A stretch of DNA of 32,338 nucleotides from Muribaculaceae bacterium (lineage in GTDB: Bacteria > Bacteroidota > Bacteroidia > Bacteroidales > Muribaculaceae): contig JAICZO010000461.1 in assembly GCA_029057255.1 (NCBI GenBank), positions 1 through 32,338 on the forward strand. Direction: 5' to 3'. Position 1 is the stretch's first letter; each line of letters begins with the position of its first letter. Made by a program: the position numbers and the translations under genes. Under the pieces are notes generated by a model. The model was not told the DNA's origin, ran no database searches, and was given only the letters and a program-made list of their open reading frames with translations. This document shows, one piece after another, positions 24,971 to 31,308 of this stretch.

Positions 24971-25708
24971 GTGCCCAAGGTAGAAAAGATAAACCCATAT
25001 CACGGCGACAGCCGTGCCAAGAACGAGCAGGTACGCTCGATGTTCGATGCCATTGCCCCGGCTTATGACTTCATGAACCGGGCAATGACTTTCGGGCTTG
25101 ACCGTCTGTGGCTGCGGCGTCTTGTCGACGCCACAGCACAGGCCTCGCCCGCCCGCATCGTCGACCTTGCCACCGGCACCGGCGACGTGGCCTTCGCCCT
25201 GGCGCGCCGTATCCCCTCGGCTCGCATAACGGGCCTCGACCTGTCGGAGGGCATGCTCGACAAGGCGCGCGCCAAGGCCGCCGGCCTGCCGTATGCCTCG
25301 GGCATAAGCTTCATGCAGGGCGACTGCCTCGCCACGACGCTGCCCGAAAGCTCGACCGACGCCGTGACCATCGCCTATGGCGTGCGTAACTTCGCCGATA
25401 TCGCCGCCGGATACCGCGAGATGTACCGCATCCTCCGCCCGGGCGGCAAGCTCTGCGTGCTCGAGCTCTCGGCACCGACGGCAGCACTGCCCAAAGCGCT
25501 CTACAAGCTCTACACCCGCACGCTCATACCCCTTGCCGGGCGCTTGATGTCGCATGACCCGCGTGCATATTCATATCTCCCCGAGAGTATCGCCGCCGCC
25601 CCGCAGCGGCACGACATGACGGCGCTGATTGAGGCGGCAGGCTTCAGAGACGCGCGATTCAGAACCTTCACATTCGGTGCCTGCACACTTTATACAGCCG
25701 TTAAATAG
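24971..25708 (+). CDS. ubiE: Demethylmenaquinone methyltransferase (UbiE/MenG)
   Basis: A 245-residue SAM-dependent methyltransferase for the last step of menaquinone synthesis. Motifs: VRSMFDAIAPAYDFMNRAMTFGLDRLW (UbiE signature 1), VDLATGTGD at 64-72 (SAM loop), GLDLSEGMLDKAR, VTIAYGVRNFADI and ILRPGGKLCVLELS. The start is a GTG at 24971, forced by the purC stop only 6 nt upstream; no in-frame ATG lies near the expected N-terminus. Bacteroidota use menaquinone, so MenG activity is expected rather than a ubiquinone role. Confidence 0.95.
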   Translation: MPKVEKINPYHGDSRAKNEQVRSMFDAIAPAYDFMNRAMTFGLDRLWLRRLVDATAQASPARIVDLATGTGDVAFALARRIPSARITGLDLSEGMLDKARAKAAGLPYASGISFMQGDCLATTLPESSTDAVTIAYGVRNFADIAAGYREMYRILRPGGKLCVLELSAPTAALPKALYKLYTRTLIPLAGRLMSHDPRAYSYLPESIAAAPQRHDMTALIEAAGFRDARFRTFTFGACTLYTAVK

Positions 25709-25731
25709 CCTTGTTTAAGTAAAAAACGACT

Positions 25732-27114
25732 ATGAAGCATTTTATCGTAAAACACATCACATTTGCAATACTCACTACTCTGACCGCTTTCTCCGCAGGA
25801 GCGCAGGCCATGTTCTTCAGCTCGGCAACAAAGCCCGACAAGCAGCAGACAGTGGCTGCCGCAGTCGCCGCCGACAGCGTCGCAACAGGCGCGGTGCGTA
25901 CTGTCGAGCAGATCGACGCCTATCTCGCCGCTGCCGACACGATGGCTTACGACACTCTTGTGGTCATGCGTCCGCTGCCGCAGTCATTCTTCGGCCCGGT
26001 GGTCTTCGAGCAGTTCGAGTTCGCCGACACGGCATCAGTATTCACTCCCGACTACTCGGGCAATCCTTCGCTCCGCTGGATCGAGGAGGAAGTGGCTATG
26101 AACCGCAACCAGAAGCGCTTGCGCCGCAATCTCTTCCACAGCCATCCCGAAGTCATCAGATATAACATCGACATGCTCCCCGAGGCTCCCAAGCAGTACC
26201 ATGCCGTCGTCAACCCCGAGGACCACACCATCGAGATACGCGAGACAACTATCGAGGTGCCCGCAGCTCCCACAATAGCTGCTACCGAAGTGCAGAAGCG
26301 ACACTGGATACGTACCTTCAACGCTTCGCTGCAGTTCTCGCAGGCATATGTGTCGCCGAACTGGTACCAGGGCGGCAACAACAACCTTAACATGCTGGCC
26401 AACATCTACTATAACGTGAAGCTCAACCCCGAGTACCATCCCCGTCTGCTCTTCGAGACCACGGCTCAGTACAAGCTCGGCATGAACAGCGCACCCGACG
26501 ACAGCATCCACAACTACAGCATCTCCGACGACCTGCTCCAGATAACATCGACTTTCGGTGTCAAGGCTGCCAAGAGATGGTACTACTCGCTGACGGGCAA
26601 CTTCAAGACACAGCTCCTCAACTCCTACGAGAGCAACTCGCGCACACTGCGCTCGTCATTCCTCTCGCCCTCGGAGCTTACTGTCGGTCTCGGTATGACC
26701 TACAACTACGCCAACGCCAAGAAGACCGTGACCTTCGACGCTTCGATAGCACCGCTCTCGTACAATATGAAGACCTGCGTCAACAGCCGCATCAACCCCA
26801 CGTGGTACAATATCGACGAGGGCAAGAAGATGTCGCACAACTTCGGTTCGAGTGCCGAGCTTAAATTCTTCTGGAAGATAAGCTACAACATCAACTATAC
26901 GTCGCGTCTGTTCGCCTTCACCAATTACGAGTCGGCGCAGGCCGACTGGGAGCACAAGCTCGCCTTCGACATCAACCGCTTCCTGACAACTCAGATCTAT
27001 TGCCATATCCGCTACGACTCTGCCACTCCCCCTTGTGACAGCGAGAAGTGGAAGAAGCTGCAGGTCAAGGAGATTCTCTCGATAGGATTCAGCTATAAAT
27101 TCAGCAGCCTCTGA
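25732..27114 (+). CDS. DUF3078 outer-membrane protein
   Basis: A 460-residue exported protein: signal peptide MKHFIVKHITFAILTTLTAFSAGAQA, a variable spacer to about 190, then a beta-rich region of alternating Tyr/Trp/Phe strands (LQFSQAYVSPNWYQGGNNNLNMLANIYYN, FETTAQYKLGMN, WYYSLTGNFKTQLLNSYES) ending in FSYKFSSL. A terminal strand ending near Leu/Phe is usual for outer-membrane barrels. From memory this matches DUF3078 (WYQGGNNN block). Function unknown. It lies 23 nt after ubiE without an obvious promoter and is followed by a strong intrinsic terminator. Confidence 0.85.
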   Translation: MKHFIVKHITFAILTTLTAFSAGAQAMFFSSATKPDKQQTVAAAVAADSVATGAVRTVEQIDAYLAAADTMAYDTLVVMRPLPQSFFGPVVFEQFEFADTASVFTPDYSGNPSLRWIEEEVAMNRNQKRLRRNLFHSHPEVIRYNIDMLPEAPKQYHAVVNPEDHTIEIRETTIEVPAAPTIAATEVQKRHWIRTFNASLQFSQAYVSPNWYQGGNNNLNMLANIYYNVKLNPEYHPRLLFETTAQYKLGMNSAPDDSIHNYSISDDLLQITSTFGVKAAKRWYYSLTGNFKTQLLNSYESNSRTLRSSFLSPSELTVGLGMTYNYANAKKTVTFDASIAPLSYNMKTCVNSRINPTWYNIDEGKKMSHNFGSSAELKFFWKISYNINYTSRLFAFTNYESAQADWEHKLAFDINRFLTTQIYCHIRYDSATPPCDSEKWKKLQVKEILSIGFSYKFSSL

Positions 27115-27125
27115 CCACGCGAGCG

Positions 27126-27719
27126 ATGAAACAGCCATACACAGGAGATACAGCCACGACCCGCAGGCCGTCTGTATCTCCTGTGTCTTTTCTGCTCCTT
27201 GCCGCTGCGGCGCTGTGCCCCGGAGCAGCGGCGGCCCCTCCCGCGGTCATTGATGTGGAGACCGTCGTGCCCGTCCGGGCTGACGCCTCTTCTCCGGCAG
27301 GCGTGTGGAAGGCAGGCGACGGCGGGGCATTGTTCGGCGTCAGGCCCCTGCCCGGCTATGACGGCAGCTTCGAGCTTTTCATCGTCGACTCCCCCGACTA
27401 CACCGTGCTGCCGGGAACAGTCTTCGGCACCATGCGGACGACAGGCCGTGCCGGTGTCTATGACGCGCGGCTTGCCAAAGGCATAGGCCCGGCCAGAGGC
27501 CTCCTGGGGCAGAAGAGCCACAACTGCATCATAGAGCTGTCGCAGGACTGCTCGTCGCTCGTTTTCCGCAGCTACCGACGGGGCAAGACCGTCAACATCC
27601 TCAGGCTGCTGCCATATCTCTTCAGGCTGTCGGTGACCGATGTCGACACGCGCCCGGCAGGAATCGACGGAGCGCGTAGGGTGTCGCCCGAGCCTCTGCC
27701 TCAATCAGTGACATTATGA
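27126..27719 (+). CDS. Small secreted protein of unknown function (start uncertain)
   Basis: The open frame from the ATG at 27126 gives 197 residues. A hydrophobic export signal lies at about 21-37 (SFLLLAAAALCPGAAAA). A GTG at 27183 would give a compact 178-residue protein beginning directly at this signal. The GTG is attractive because the first 60 nt of the longer version form the terminator hairpin of the preceding gene. The mature part has a conserved-looking core: GALFGVRPLPGYDGSFELFI, VLPGTVFGTMRTTGRAGVYDARL, ILRLLPYLFRLSV. I do not recognise the family. The TGA overlaps the next ATG (ATGA), so the two are coupled. Confidence 0.7.
   Translation: MKQPYTGDTATTRRPSVSPVSFLLLAAAALCPGAAAAPPAVIDVETVVPVRADASSPAGVWKAGDGGALFGVRPLPGYDGSFELFIVDSPDYTVLPGTVFGTMRTTGRAGVYDARLAKGIGPARGLLGQKSHNCIIELSQDCSSLVFRSYRRGKTVNILRLLPYLFRLSVTDVDTRPAGIDGARRVSPEPLPQSVTL
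27139..27193 (+). terminator. Intrinsic terminator-like hairpin after the DUF3078 gene
   Basis: ACACAGGAGATACAG (27139-27153) and CTGTATCTCCTGTGT (27172-27186) pair perfectly over 15 bp with an 18-nt loop and are followed by CTTTTCT. It begins 25 nt after the DUF3078 stop. It overlaps the annotated beginning of the next open frame, so it either ends the upstream transcript or acts as an attenuator in the leader of the next gene. Confidence 0.75.
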
Positions 27720-28195
27720 AAAAATACATCGCCATAGCAAGTCTGCTCTGCATTGCCGCCGCGGCCATGACCGCGCAGCGCACCACCCGCCGTAACCTTC
27801 GCCCGCAGCGCGAGAGTGCTGTCGCCCTCGAAGAGCCCGCCGACAGCCGCCTTGACACCCTCGTGTCGTTCGCTCCGCACACTGTCGACATCAACGGCTA
27901 TGACAAGCCTCTGCGCTCGCGCCGCGAGACATTCTTCGTCACCAACAACGGTGCCGACTCCCTTGCCCGCATAGCCTTCACTATCGACTACTATGACACA
28001 AAGAACCGTCAGCTGCACAGTGCCCCGCACAATGTGGCGGTGACAGTGCCGCCGTCGCAGACAAGGCAGGTGTATGTCCGCTCGTGGGACACCCAGTTCA
28101 GTTTCTTCTATCTGCGCTCTGCCGTGCCGCAGAGGGTGGAGCAGGCCACGCCCTATGATGTGAGGATAACGGTCGACACGCTCTTCGTGCGCTGA
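27716..28195 (+). CDS. Small secreted protein with probable Ig-like fold
   Basis: A 159-residue exported protein: signal peptide MKKYIAIASLLCIAAAAMTA, a basic segment (RTTRRNLRPQR), then a beta-rich domain at about 45-159. The pattern RRETFFVTNNGADSLARIAFTIDYYDTKNRQLHS, then VPPSQTRQVYVRSWD, resembles FxLYD/Ig-like domains in which a modified side chain is described against a Pro-led turn. This is fold-level similarity only. It starts inside the stop of the previous gene by a 4-nt overlap, so the pair is likely expressed together at the cell surface or in the periplasm. Function unknown. Confidence 0.82.
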   Translation: MKKYIAIASLLCIAAAAMTAQRTTRRNLRPQRESAVALEEPADSRLDTLVSFAPHTVDINGYDKPLRSRRETFFVTNNGADSLARIAFTIDYYDTKNRQLHSAPHNVAVTVPPSQTRQVYVRSWDTQFSFFYLRSAVPQRVEQATPYDVRITVDTLFVR

Positions 28196-28217
28196 AAGCG
28201 CCCGCGTGCCCCGCGAC

Positions 28218-28263
28218 GCAACATCGCCCGTCTGCCGTCAATGCGGCGGGCGGGCGATGTTGC
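28218..28263. terminator. Long 21-bp hairpin with CAAT tetraloop
   Basis: Arms 28218-28238 and 28243-28263 pair over 21 bp; the outer 13 bp (GCAACATCGCCCG / CGGGCGATGTTGC) are perfect, and the inner part has three or four G-T wobbles around a CAAT loop. It starts 22 nt after the stop of the second secreted protein, so it probably ends that transcript. No U-run follows on either strand. From here to the sigma gene (28264-28435) the DNA is AT-rich with only a weak TTTCTAC/GTAGAAA repeat; no gene seen. Confidence 0.6.
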
Positions 28264-28435
28264 TAAACAAATAATTGAAACTTGAATCGTGGCTTAGGCC
28301 TTTGTTGCTTTTCTACTTATTATATATGGCAAAATACGTGTAGAAAGTAAGTATGTCTATGAGTGAGGGTTTGAATTTCGGTTTCAGGGAGGGAGGTGTC
28401 GCGCTTATATGCGGCGGGCGTAAAAATCGAGAGTA

Positions 28436-28939
28436 TCAGCGGTAGTCGGAGAAGCGCTCCTGCAGTTTCTTGCGGGCTGCGAAGATGCGGCTTTTCACGG
28501 TGCCGAGAGGAAGGCCGATGTGTTCGGCGATCTCGTTGTACTTGTAGCCGGCGATGTGCATCGAGAAAGGCACGCGGAACTCTTCAGAGAATTCGTTGAT
28601 GGCTTCGGTGATTTCAGCTGCGCTGTAGCTGTCCTCGGGCGATTCGATGCCGCTGTCCTGGCTGAGGTTGAGGTGGTAGAGGTTGTCGGTGGTGTCAACG
28701 ACTGTCGAGGCACGCATGCCGCGGCGGTAGTTGTTGATGAAGATATTACGCATGATGGTGAATACCCATCCCTTGAAGTTTGTGCCTTCGGCGTACTTCT
28801 CTTCATTGTCAAGAGCTTTGAGCGTTGTGTCCTGCAGCAGGTCGTATGCGTCGTCACGGTTGGATGTGAGCATGTAAGCAAAGTTGAGCAGGTTGCTCTG
28901 GAGATTCATGAGGTTGTTCTGAAATTTTACGCTTGCCAT
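28436..28939 (-). CDS. ECF-type RNA polymerase sigma factor
   Basis: A 167-residue sigma-70 family protein with only regions 2 and 4. Region 2 covers about 8-75 (NLLNFAYMLTSNRDDAYDLLQDTTLKAL, then FKGWVFTIMRNIFINNYRR for -10-type recognition). A linker contains DNLYHLNLSQDSGIESPEDS. Region 4 covers about 108-165 (FSMHIAGYKYNEIAEHIGLPLGTVKSRIFAARKKL is the HTH). The protein closely resembles, from memory, a highly conserved Bacteroidota ECF sigma group that is not paired with a SusC/D locus. No anti-sigma gene is adjacent, so activity may be set by level or by a distant partner. Flanked by a long hairpin on one side and by a shared upstream region with mdh on the other. Confidence 0.93.
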   Translation of the reverse strand: MASVKFQNNLMNLQSNLLNFAYMLTSNRDDAYDLLQDTTLKALDNEEKYAEGTNFKGWVFTIMRNIFINNYRRGMRASTVVDTTDNLYHLNLSQDSGIESPEDSYSAAEITEAINEFSEEFRVPFSMHIAGYKYNEIAEHIGLPLGTVKSRIFAARKKLQERFSDYR

Positions 28940-29367
28940 AGTAGTCGATTATTTAGGAGTGAATAGGTCGATTGAATTTTGTTTGATGGCTCAAAGTTAG
29001 GGGCAATTCGCCGGGATGCAAGATTTGTAATGCAAATAAATGTTAAAGCAAATATTTGGCGAGATGCACCCTTGTAACAAATTGAATAACAGCAACATAA
29101 ATTTGCATAAAATTGTTACACAATTGTTACAACACTTGAAACATATAGGTGGTGTAACTGAAACGTAACATCTTTGTGTCTTGAATGTATGCTTCCGAAT
29201 CCGCCCTCCGGAGCGTGTCGAGAACTATTTGGAGGGGCATATGTTCTATTGATAGATGTCGGAATTGTGAACGCCGGATAAGTATGGTTAATTAACGGTA
29301 AATGCGGTTTACTTTTCCCGCCGTCGCTTGTTTAGCACATACAGAAACTCAAAAACACTTATATAAT
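28940..29367. other. AT-rich divergent intergenic region, sigma factor / mdh
   Basis: A 428-nt stretch with no credible gene. It holds the sigma-factor promoter at one end. Near its middle are clustered TGTAAC/GTTACA words: TGTAACAA (29073-29080), two direct copies of AATTGTTACA (29111-29120, 29122-29131), and GTAAC at 29154 and 29165. Near mdh there is a perfect GTTAATTAAC palindrome (29287-29296). A clear mdh promoter could not be fixed; TACTTTTC at 29310-29317 is a weak -7 candidate. An in-frame ATG at 29302 would extend mdh but does not match the family N-terminus. Confidence 0.6.
28992..29021 (-). promoter_or_regulatory. Promoter of the ECF sigma factor
   Basis: On the minus strand, TTG (29021-29019), a 19-nt spacer and TAACTTTG (28999-28992) give a good housekeeping-type promoter. 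The start point would be near 28985 with a leader of about 45 nt to the ATG at 28939. It looks like a standard promoter rather than an ECF self-recognition site. Confidence 0.65.
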
Positions 29368-30369
29368 ATGGACTTTCTTACTGACGAAAAACTTCTTATT
29401 GTAGGCGCCGCCGGCATGATCGGCTCCAATATGGCACAGACAGCCATGATGATGCGTCTTACTCCCAATATCTGTCTCTACGACCCCTATGCACCCGCTC
29501 TCGAGGGTGTTGCCGAGGAACTTCTGCACTGCGCCTTTGAGGGCGTCAACCTGACCTTTACATCCGATGTCGAGGAGGCCTTCACCGGTGCGAAGTACAT
29601 CGTATCGTCGGGTGGCGCGGCACGTAAGGCCGGCATGACCCGCGAGGACCTTCTCAAGGGCAACGCCCAGATTGCCGAGGAATTCGGCAAGAACGTGCGC
29701 AAGTACTGCCCCGATGTCCGCCACGTCGTAGTCATCTTCAACCCCGCCGACATCACAGGTCTTATCGCCCTTCTTTACTCGGGTCTGAAACCGTCGCAGG
29801 TGTCGACTCTCGCAGCGCTTGACAGCACACGTCTGCGCTCCGAGCTGGCCAAGTACTTCGGCATCTCGGCCGACAAAGTCGAGAACTCGCGTACCTATGG
29901 CGGCCACGGCGAGCAGATGGCGGTCTTTGCATCGACAACTATGGTCGACGGCCGTAAGCTCACCGAGCTTATCGGCACCGAATACCTCCCCACCGATGAA
30001 TGGGAGAAGATGAAACAGCGTGTAGTGCAGGGCGGCAAGCACATCATCGACCTCCGCGGACGCTCGTCGTTCCAGAGCCCGGCATATCTCTCTATCGAGA
30101 TGATAGCTGCCGCGATGGGCGGACGACCCTTCCGCTGGCCTGTGGGCACATATGTCGACAACGGCAAGTTCAACCACATCGTGATGGCTATGGAGACAAC
30201 ACTCGACCGCAACGGCGTACATTGCCGCGAAGTGCAGGGCACGCCTGAAGAGGAGCGCGAGCTTGAGCAGAGCTACAAGCACCTGTGCGCTCTCCGCGAC
30301 GAAGTTATCGAGATGGGTGTTCTGCCTCCTATCGACAAATGGCACGAACTCAACCCCAACATCCGATAG
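29368..30369 (+). CDS. mdh: Malate dehydrogenase (LDH/MDH superfamily, Bacteroidota type)
   Basis: A 333-residue NAD-dependent dehydrogenase interconverting malate and oxaloacetate, part of the reductive branch to succinate in anaerobic Bacteroidota. NAD loop VGAAGMIGSN at 12-21; adenine-ribose strand end NICLYDPYAP; VIFNPADITG; LAALDSTRLRSELAKYFG; and catalytic His180 in YGGHGEQM, where most MDH enzymes read GGHGDTM. The start at 29368 (MDFLTDEKLLIVG) matches relatives. An ATG 66 nt upstream in frame gives an extra, unrelated 22 residues and is rejected. Single-gene unit closed by a bidirectional terminator. Confidence 0.93.
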   Translation: MDFLTDEKLLIVGAAGMIGSNMAQTAMMMRLTPNICLYDPYAPALEGVAEELLHCAFEGVNLTFTSDVEEAFTGAKYIVSSGGAARKAGMTREDLLKGNAQIAEEFGKNVRKYCPDVRHVVVIFNPADITGLIALLYSGLKPSQVSTLAALDSTRLRSELAKYFGISADKVENSRTYGGHGEQMAVFASTTMVDGRKLTELIGTEYLPTDEWEKMKQRVVQGGKHIIDLRGRSSFQSPAYLSIEMIAAAMGGRPFRWPVGTYVDNGKFNHIVMAMETTLDRNGVHCREVQGTPEEERELEQSYKHLCALRDEVIEMGVLPPIDKWHELNPNIR

Positions 30370-30390
30370 TTGCCGATAATCTTTAACTTG

Positions 30391-30442
30391 AAAAATGACA
30401 ACAGACGCACAGTCGGCGGATTCCCGGCTGTGCGTCATTTTT
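30391..30442. terminator. Bidirectional intrinsic terminator between mdh and the toxin-antitoxin operon
   Basis: ACGCACAGTCGG (30405-30416) pairs with CCGGCTGTGCGT (30424-30435) over 12 bp with a 7-nt loop. An A-run lies upstream (AAAAATG, 30391-30397) and a T-run downstream (CATTTTT, 30436-30442). It therefore works in both directions and serves both convergent genes. Confidence 0.88.
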
Positions 30443-30484
30443 GTGTGTACGTACTTTCTGTAGCTGCTTTGGCTTTTCTCCTTT

Positions 30485-30802
30485 TCAGATGCTGAGGAAT
30501 GTCGGCACGAACTGGATGCCGAGCACCGAAGCTATGCGGAAGAAGCTTGAAATTTGAATGTCTGCTTTGCCGCTTTCTACACGCGCTATATAGCTCTGTT
30601 CGCGCCCGAGACGTTCGGCTACCTGCTTCTGAGTCAGTTTAAGCTCTTTTCGCCTTTCTTTGAGCATATTACCATAGAACCATGCCAAAGACTCTTCGTC
30701 AAAACTCTCGCGAGACTCTGAACCGGGCTTGCCGTATCGCTCGTCGAGGAGTTCGTTGAAGGTCGGCAAATTTTTCAGTTTTTCTTGATTTATCTGTCTC
30801 AT
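30485..30802 (-). CDS. XRE-family antitoxin (HigA-like)
   Basis: A 105-residue protein with a flexible N-terminal half (about 1-44, Glu/Ser/Arg-rich, the likely toxin-binding part) and an XRE helix-turn-helix at about 46-98 (LKERRKELKLTQKQVAERLGREQSYIARVESGKADIQISSFFRIASVLG). The order, toxin gene first and antitoxin second, and the 4-nt ATGA overlap match higBA-type modules. It should neutralise the toxin and bind the operon promoter. The locus is clearly richer in A/T than its neighbours, suggesting acquisition by transfer. The 'HigA' name is by analogy. Confidence 0.88.
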   Translation of the reverse strand: MRQINQEKLKNLPTFNELLDERYGKPGSESRESFDEESLAWFYGNMLKERRKELKLTQKQVAERLGREQSYIARVESGKADIQISSFFRIASVLGIQFVPTFLSI

Positions 30803-31167
30803 GATAGTAGTTCGTCCAATATTTTGTTAGCGGTTTCGATTTCTTTTATATAGTCTTTTGTAGATTTTTTGATAAAGCCGTTTAGCAGAATAACCTTTGA
30901 AGCCTGGATGACGTTGTCATGGTCAATAGCGAAAACGACAGTCCGGTATTCATTTGGTCCGACAGATACTCTCATCTCGTATAAGTCTGTGTTCTGTAGG
31001 TGCTTGATGAATTTTGTGGGTATGTCGTAAATGTTAATGATGACATTCATGACATAGTCAAACTTAGTCTGCACTTTTCGGGGCAGCTTAAAGTAGAACT
31101 CGTCGAACTGCTTTGTGCGTATTATAGTCCGCAGCGGTTTTTCCTTGCTTAATGGCTCTTCTTTCAT
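30799..31167 (-). CDS. RelE/HigB-superfamily toxin (phage Gp49-like)
   Basis: A 122-residue protein of the Gp49-like HigB family, ribosome-dependent mRNA endonucleases. Core: TKQFDEFYFKLPRKVQTKFDYVMNVI (helical hairpin), FIKHLQNTDLYEMRVSVGPNEYRTVVFAI (central beta sheet with the Arg residues used for RNA contact) and VILLNGFIKKSTK (last strand with Lys residues), then a C-terminal helix. The annotated ATG starts only 3 nt after the -7 box, so the mRNA is leaderless or the real start is slightly downstream; no later in-frame ATG precedes residue 40. Toxicity is inferred from the family. Confidence 0.88.
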   Translation of the reverse strand: MKEEPLSKEKPLRTIIRTKQFDEFYFKLPRKVQTKFDYVMNVIINIYDIPTKFIKHLQNTDLYEMRVSVGPNEYRTVVFAIDHDNVIQASKVILLNGFIKKSTKDYIKEIETANKILDELLS

Positions 31168-31170
31168 TCT

Positions 31171-31203
31171 GCAAAGATAACTAATTAGTTATATATAGGC
31201 AAA
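31171..31203 (-). promoter_or_regulatory. Promoter and palindromic operator of the toxin-antitoxin operon
   Basis: On the minus strand, TTTG (31203-31200), a 20-nt spacer and TATCTTTGC (31179-31171) form a near-perfect promoter. The spacer contains ATAACTAATTAGTTAT (31177-31192), a perfect 16-bp palindrome. It touches the -7 box and fits autoregulation by the HigA-like antitoxin. Confidence 0.8.
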
Positions 31204-31253
31204 TAATTCATCATATTTGTTTGAGAGCGGCAGAGCATTTGATGTGTATATAC

Positions 31254-31285
31254 AAAAAGAAAAGGCAGGGGAGGCCTGCCTTTTC
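31254..31285 (-). terminator. Intrinsic terminator of pnp
   Basis: An 11-bp perfect stem, GAAAAGGCAGG (31259-31269) with CCTGCCTTTTC (31275-31285), and a 5-nt loop. Read on the minus strand it is followed by TTTTTG. It starts 24 nt past the pnp stop. Confidence 0.9.
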
Positions 31286-31308
31286 GGTTATGTTGTCACT
31301 GTCGGTGA

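Noticed and set aside
29302..29367. Upstream ATG that would lengthen malate dehydrogenase by 22 residues
   Set aside because: The family begins at MDFLTDEKLLIVG (29368); the extra residues are unlike a signal peptide or any relative, and the interval is AT-rich intergenic-type DNA.
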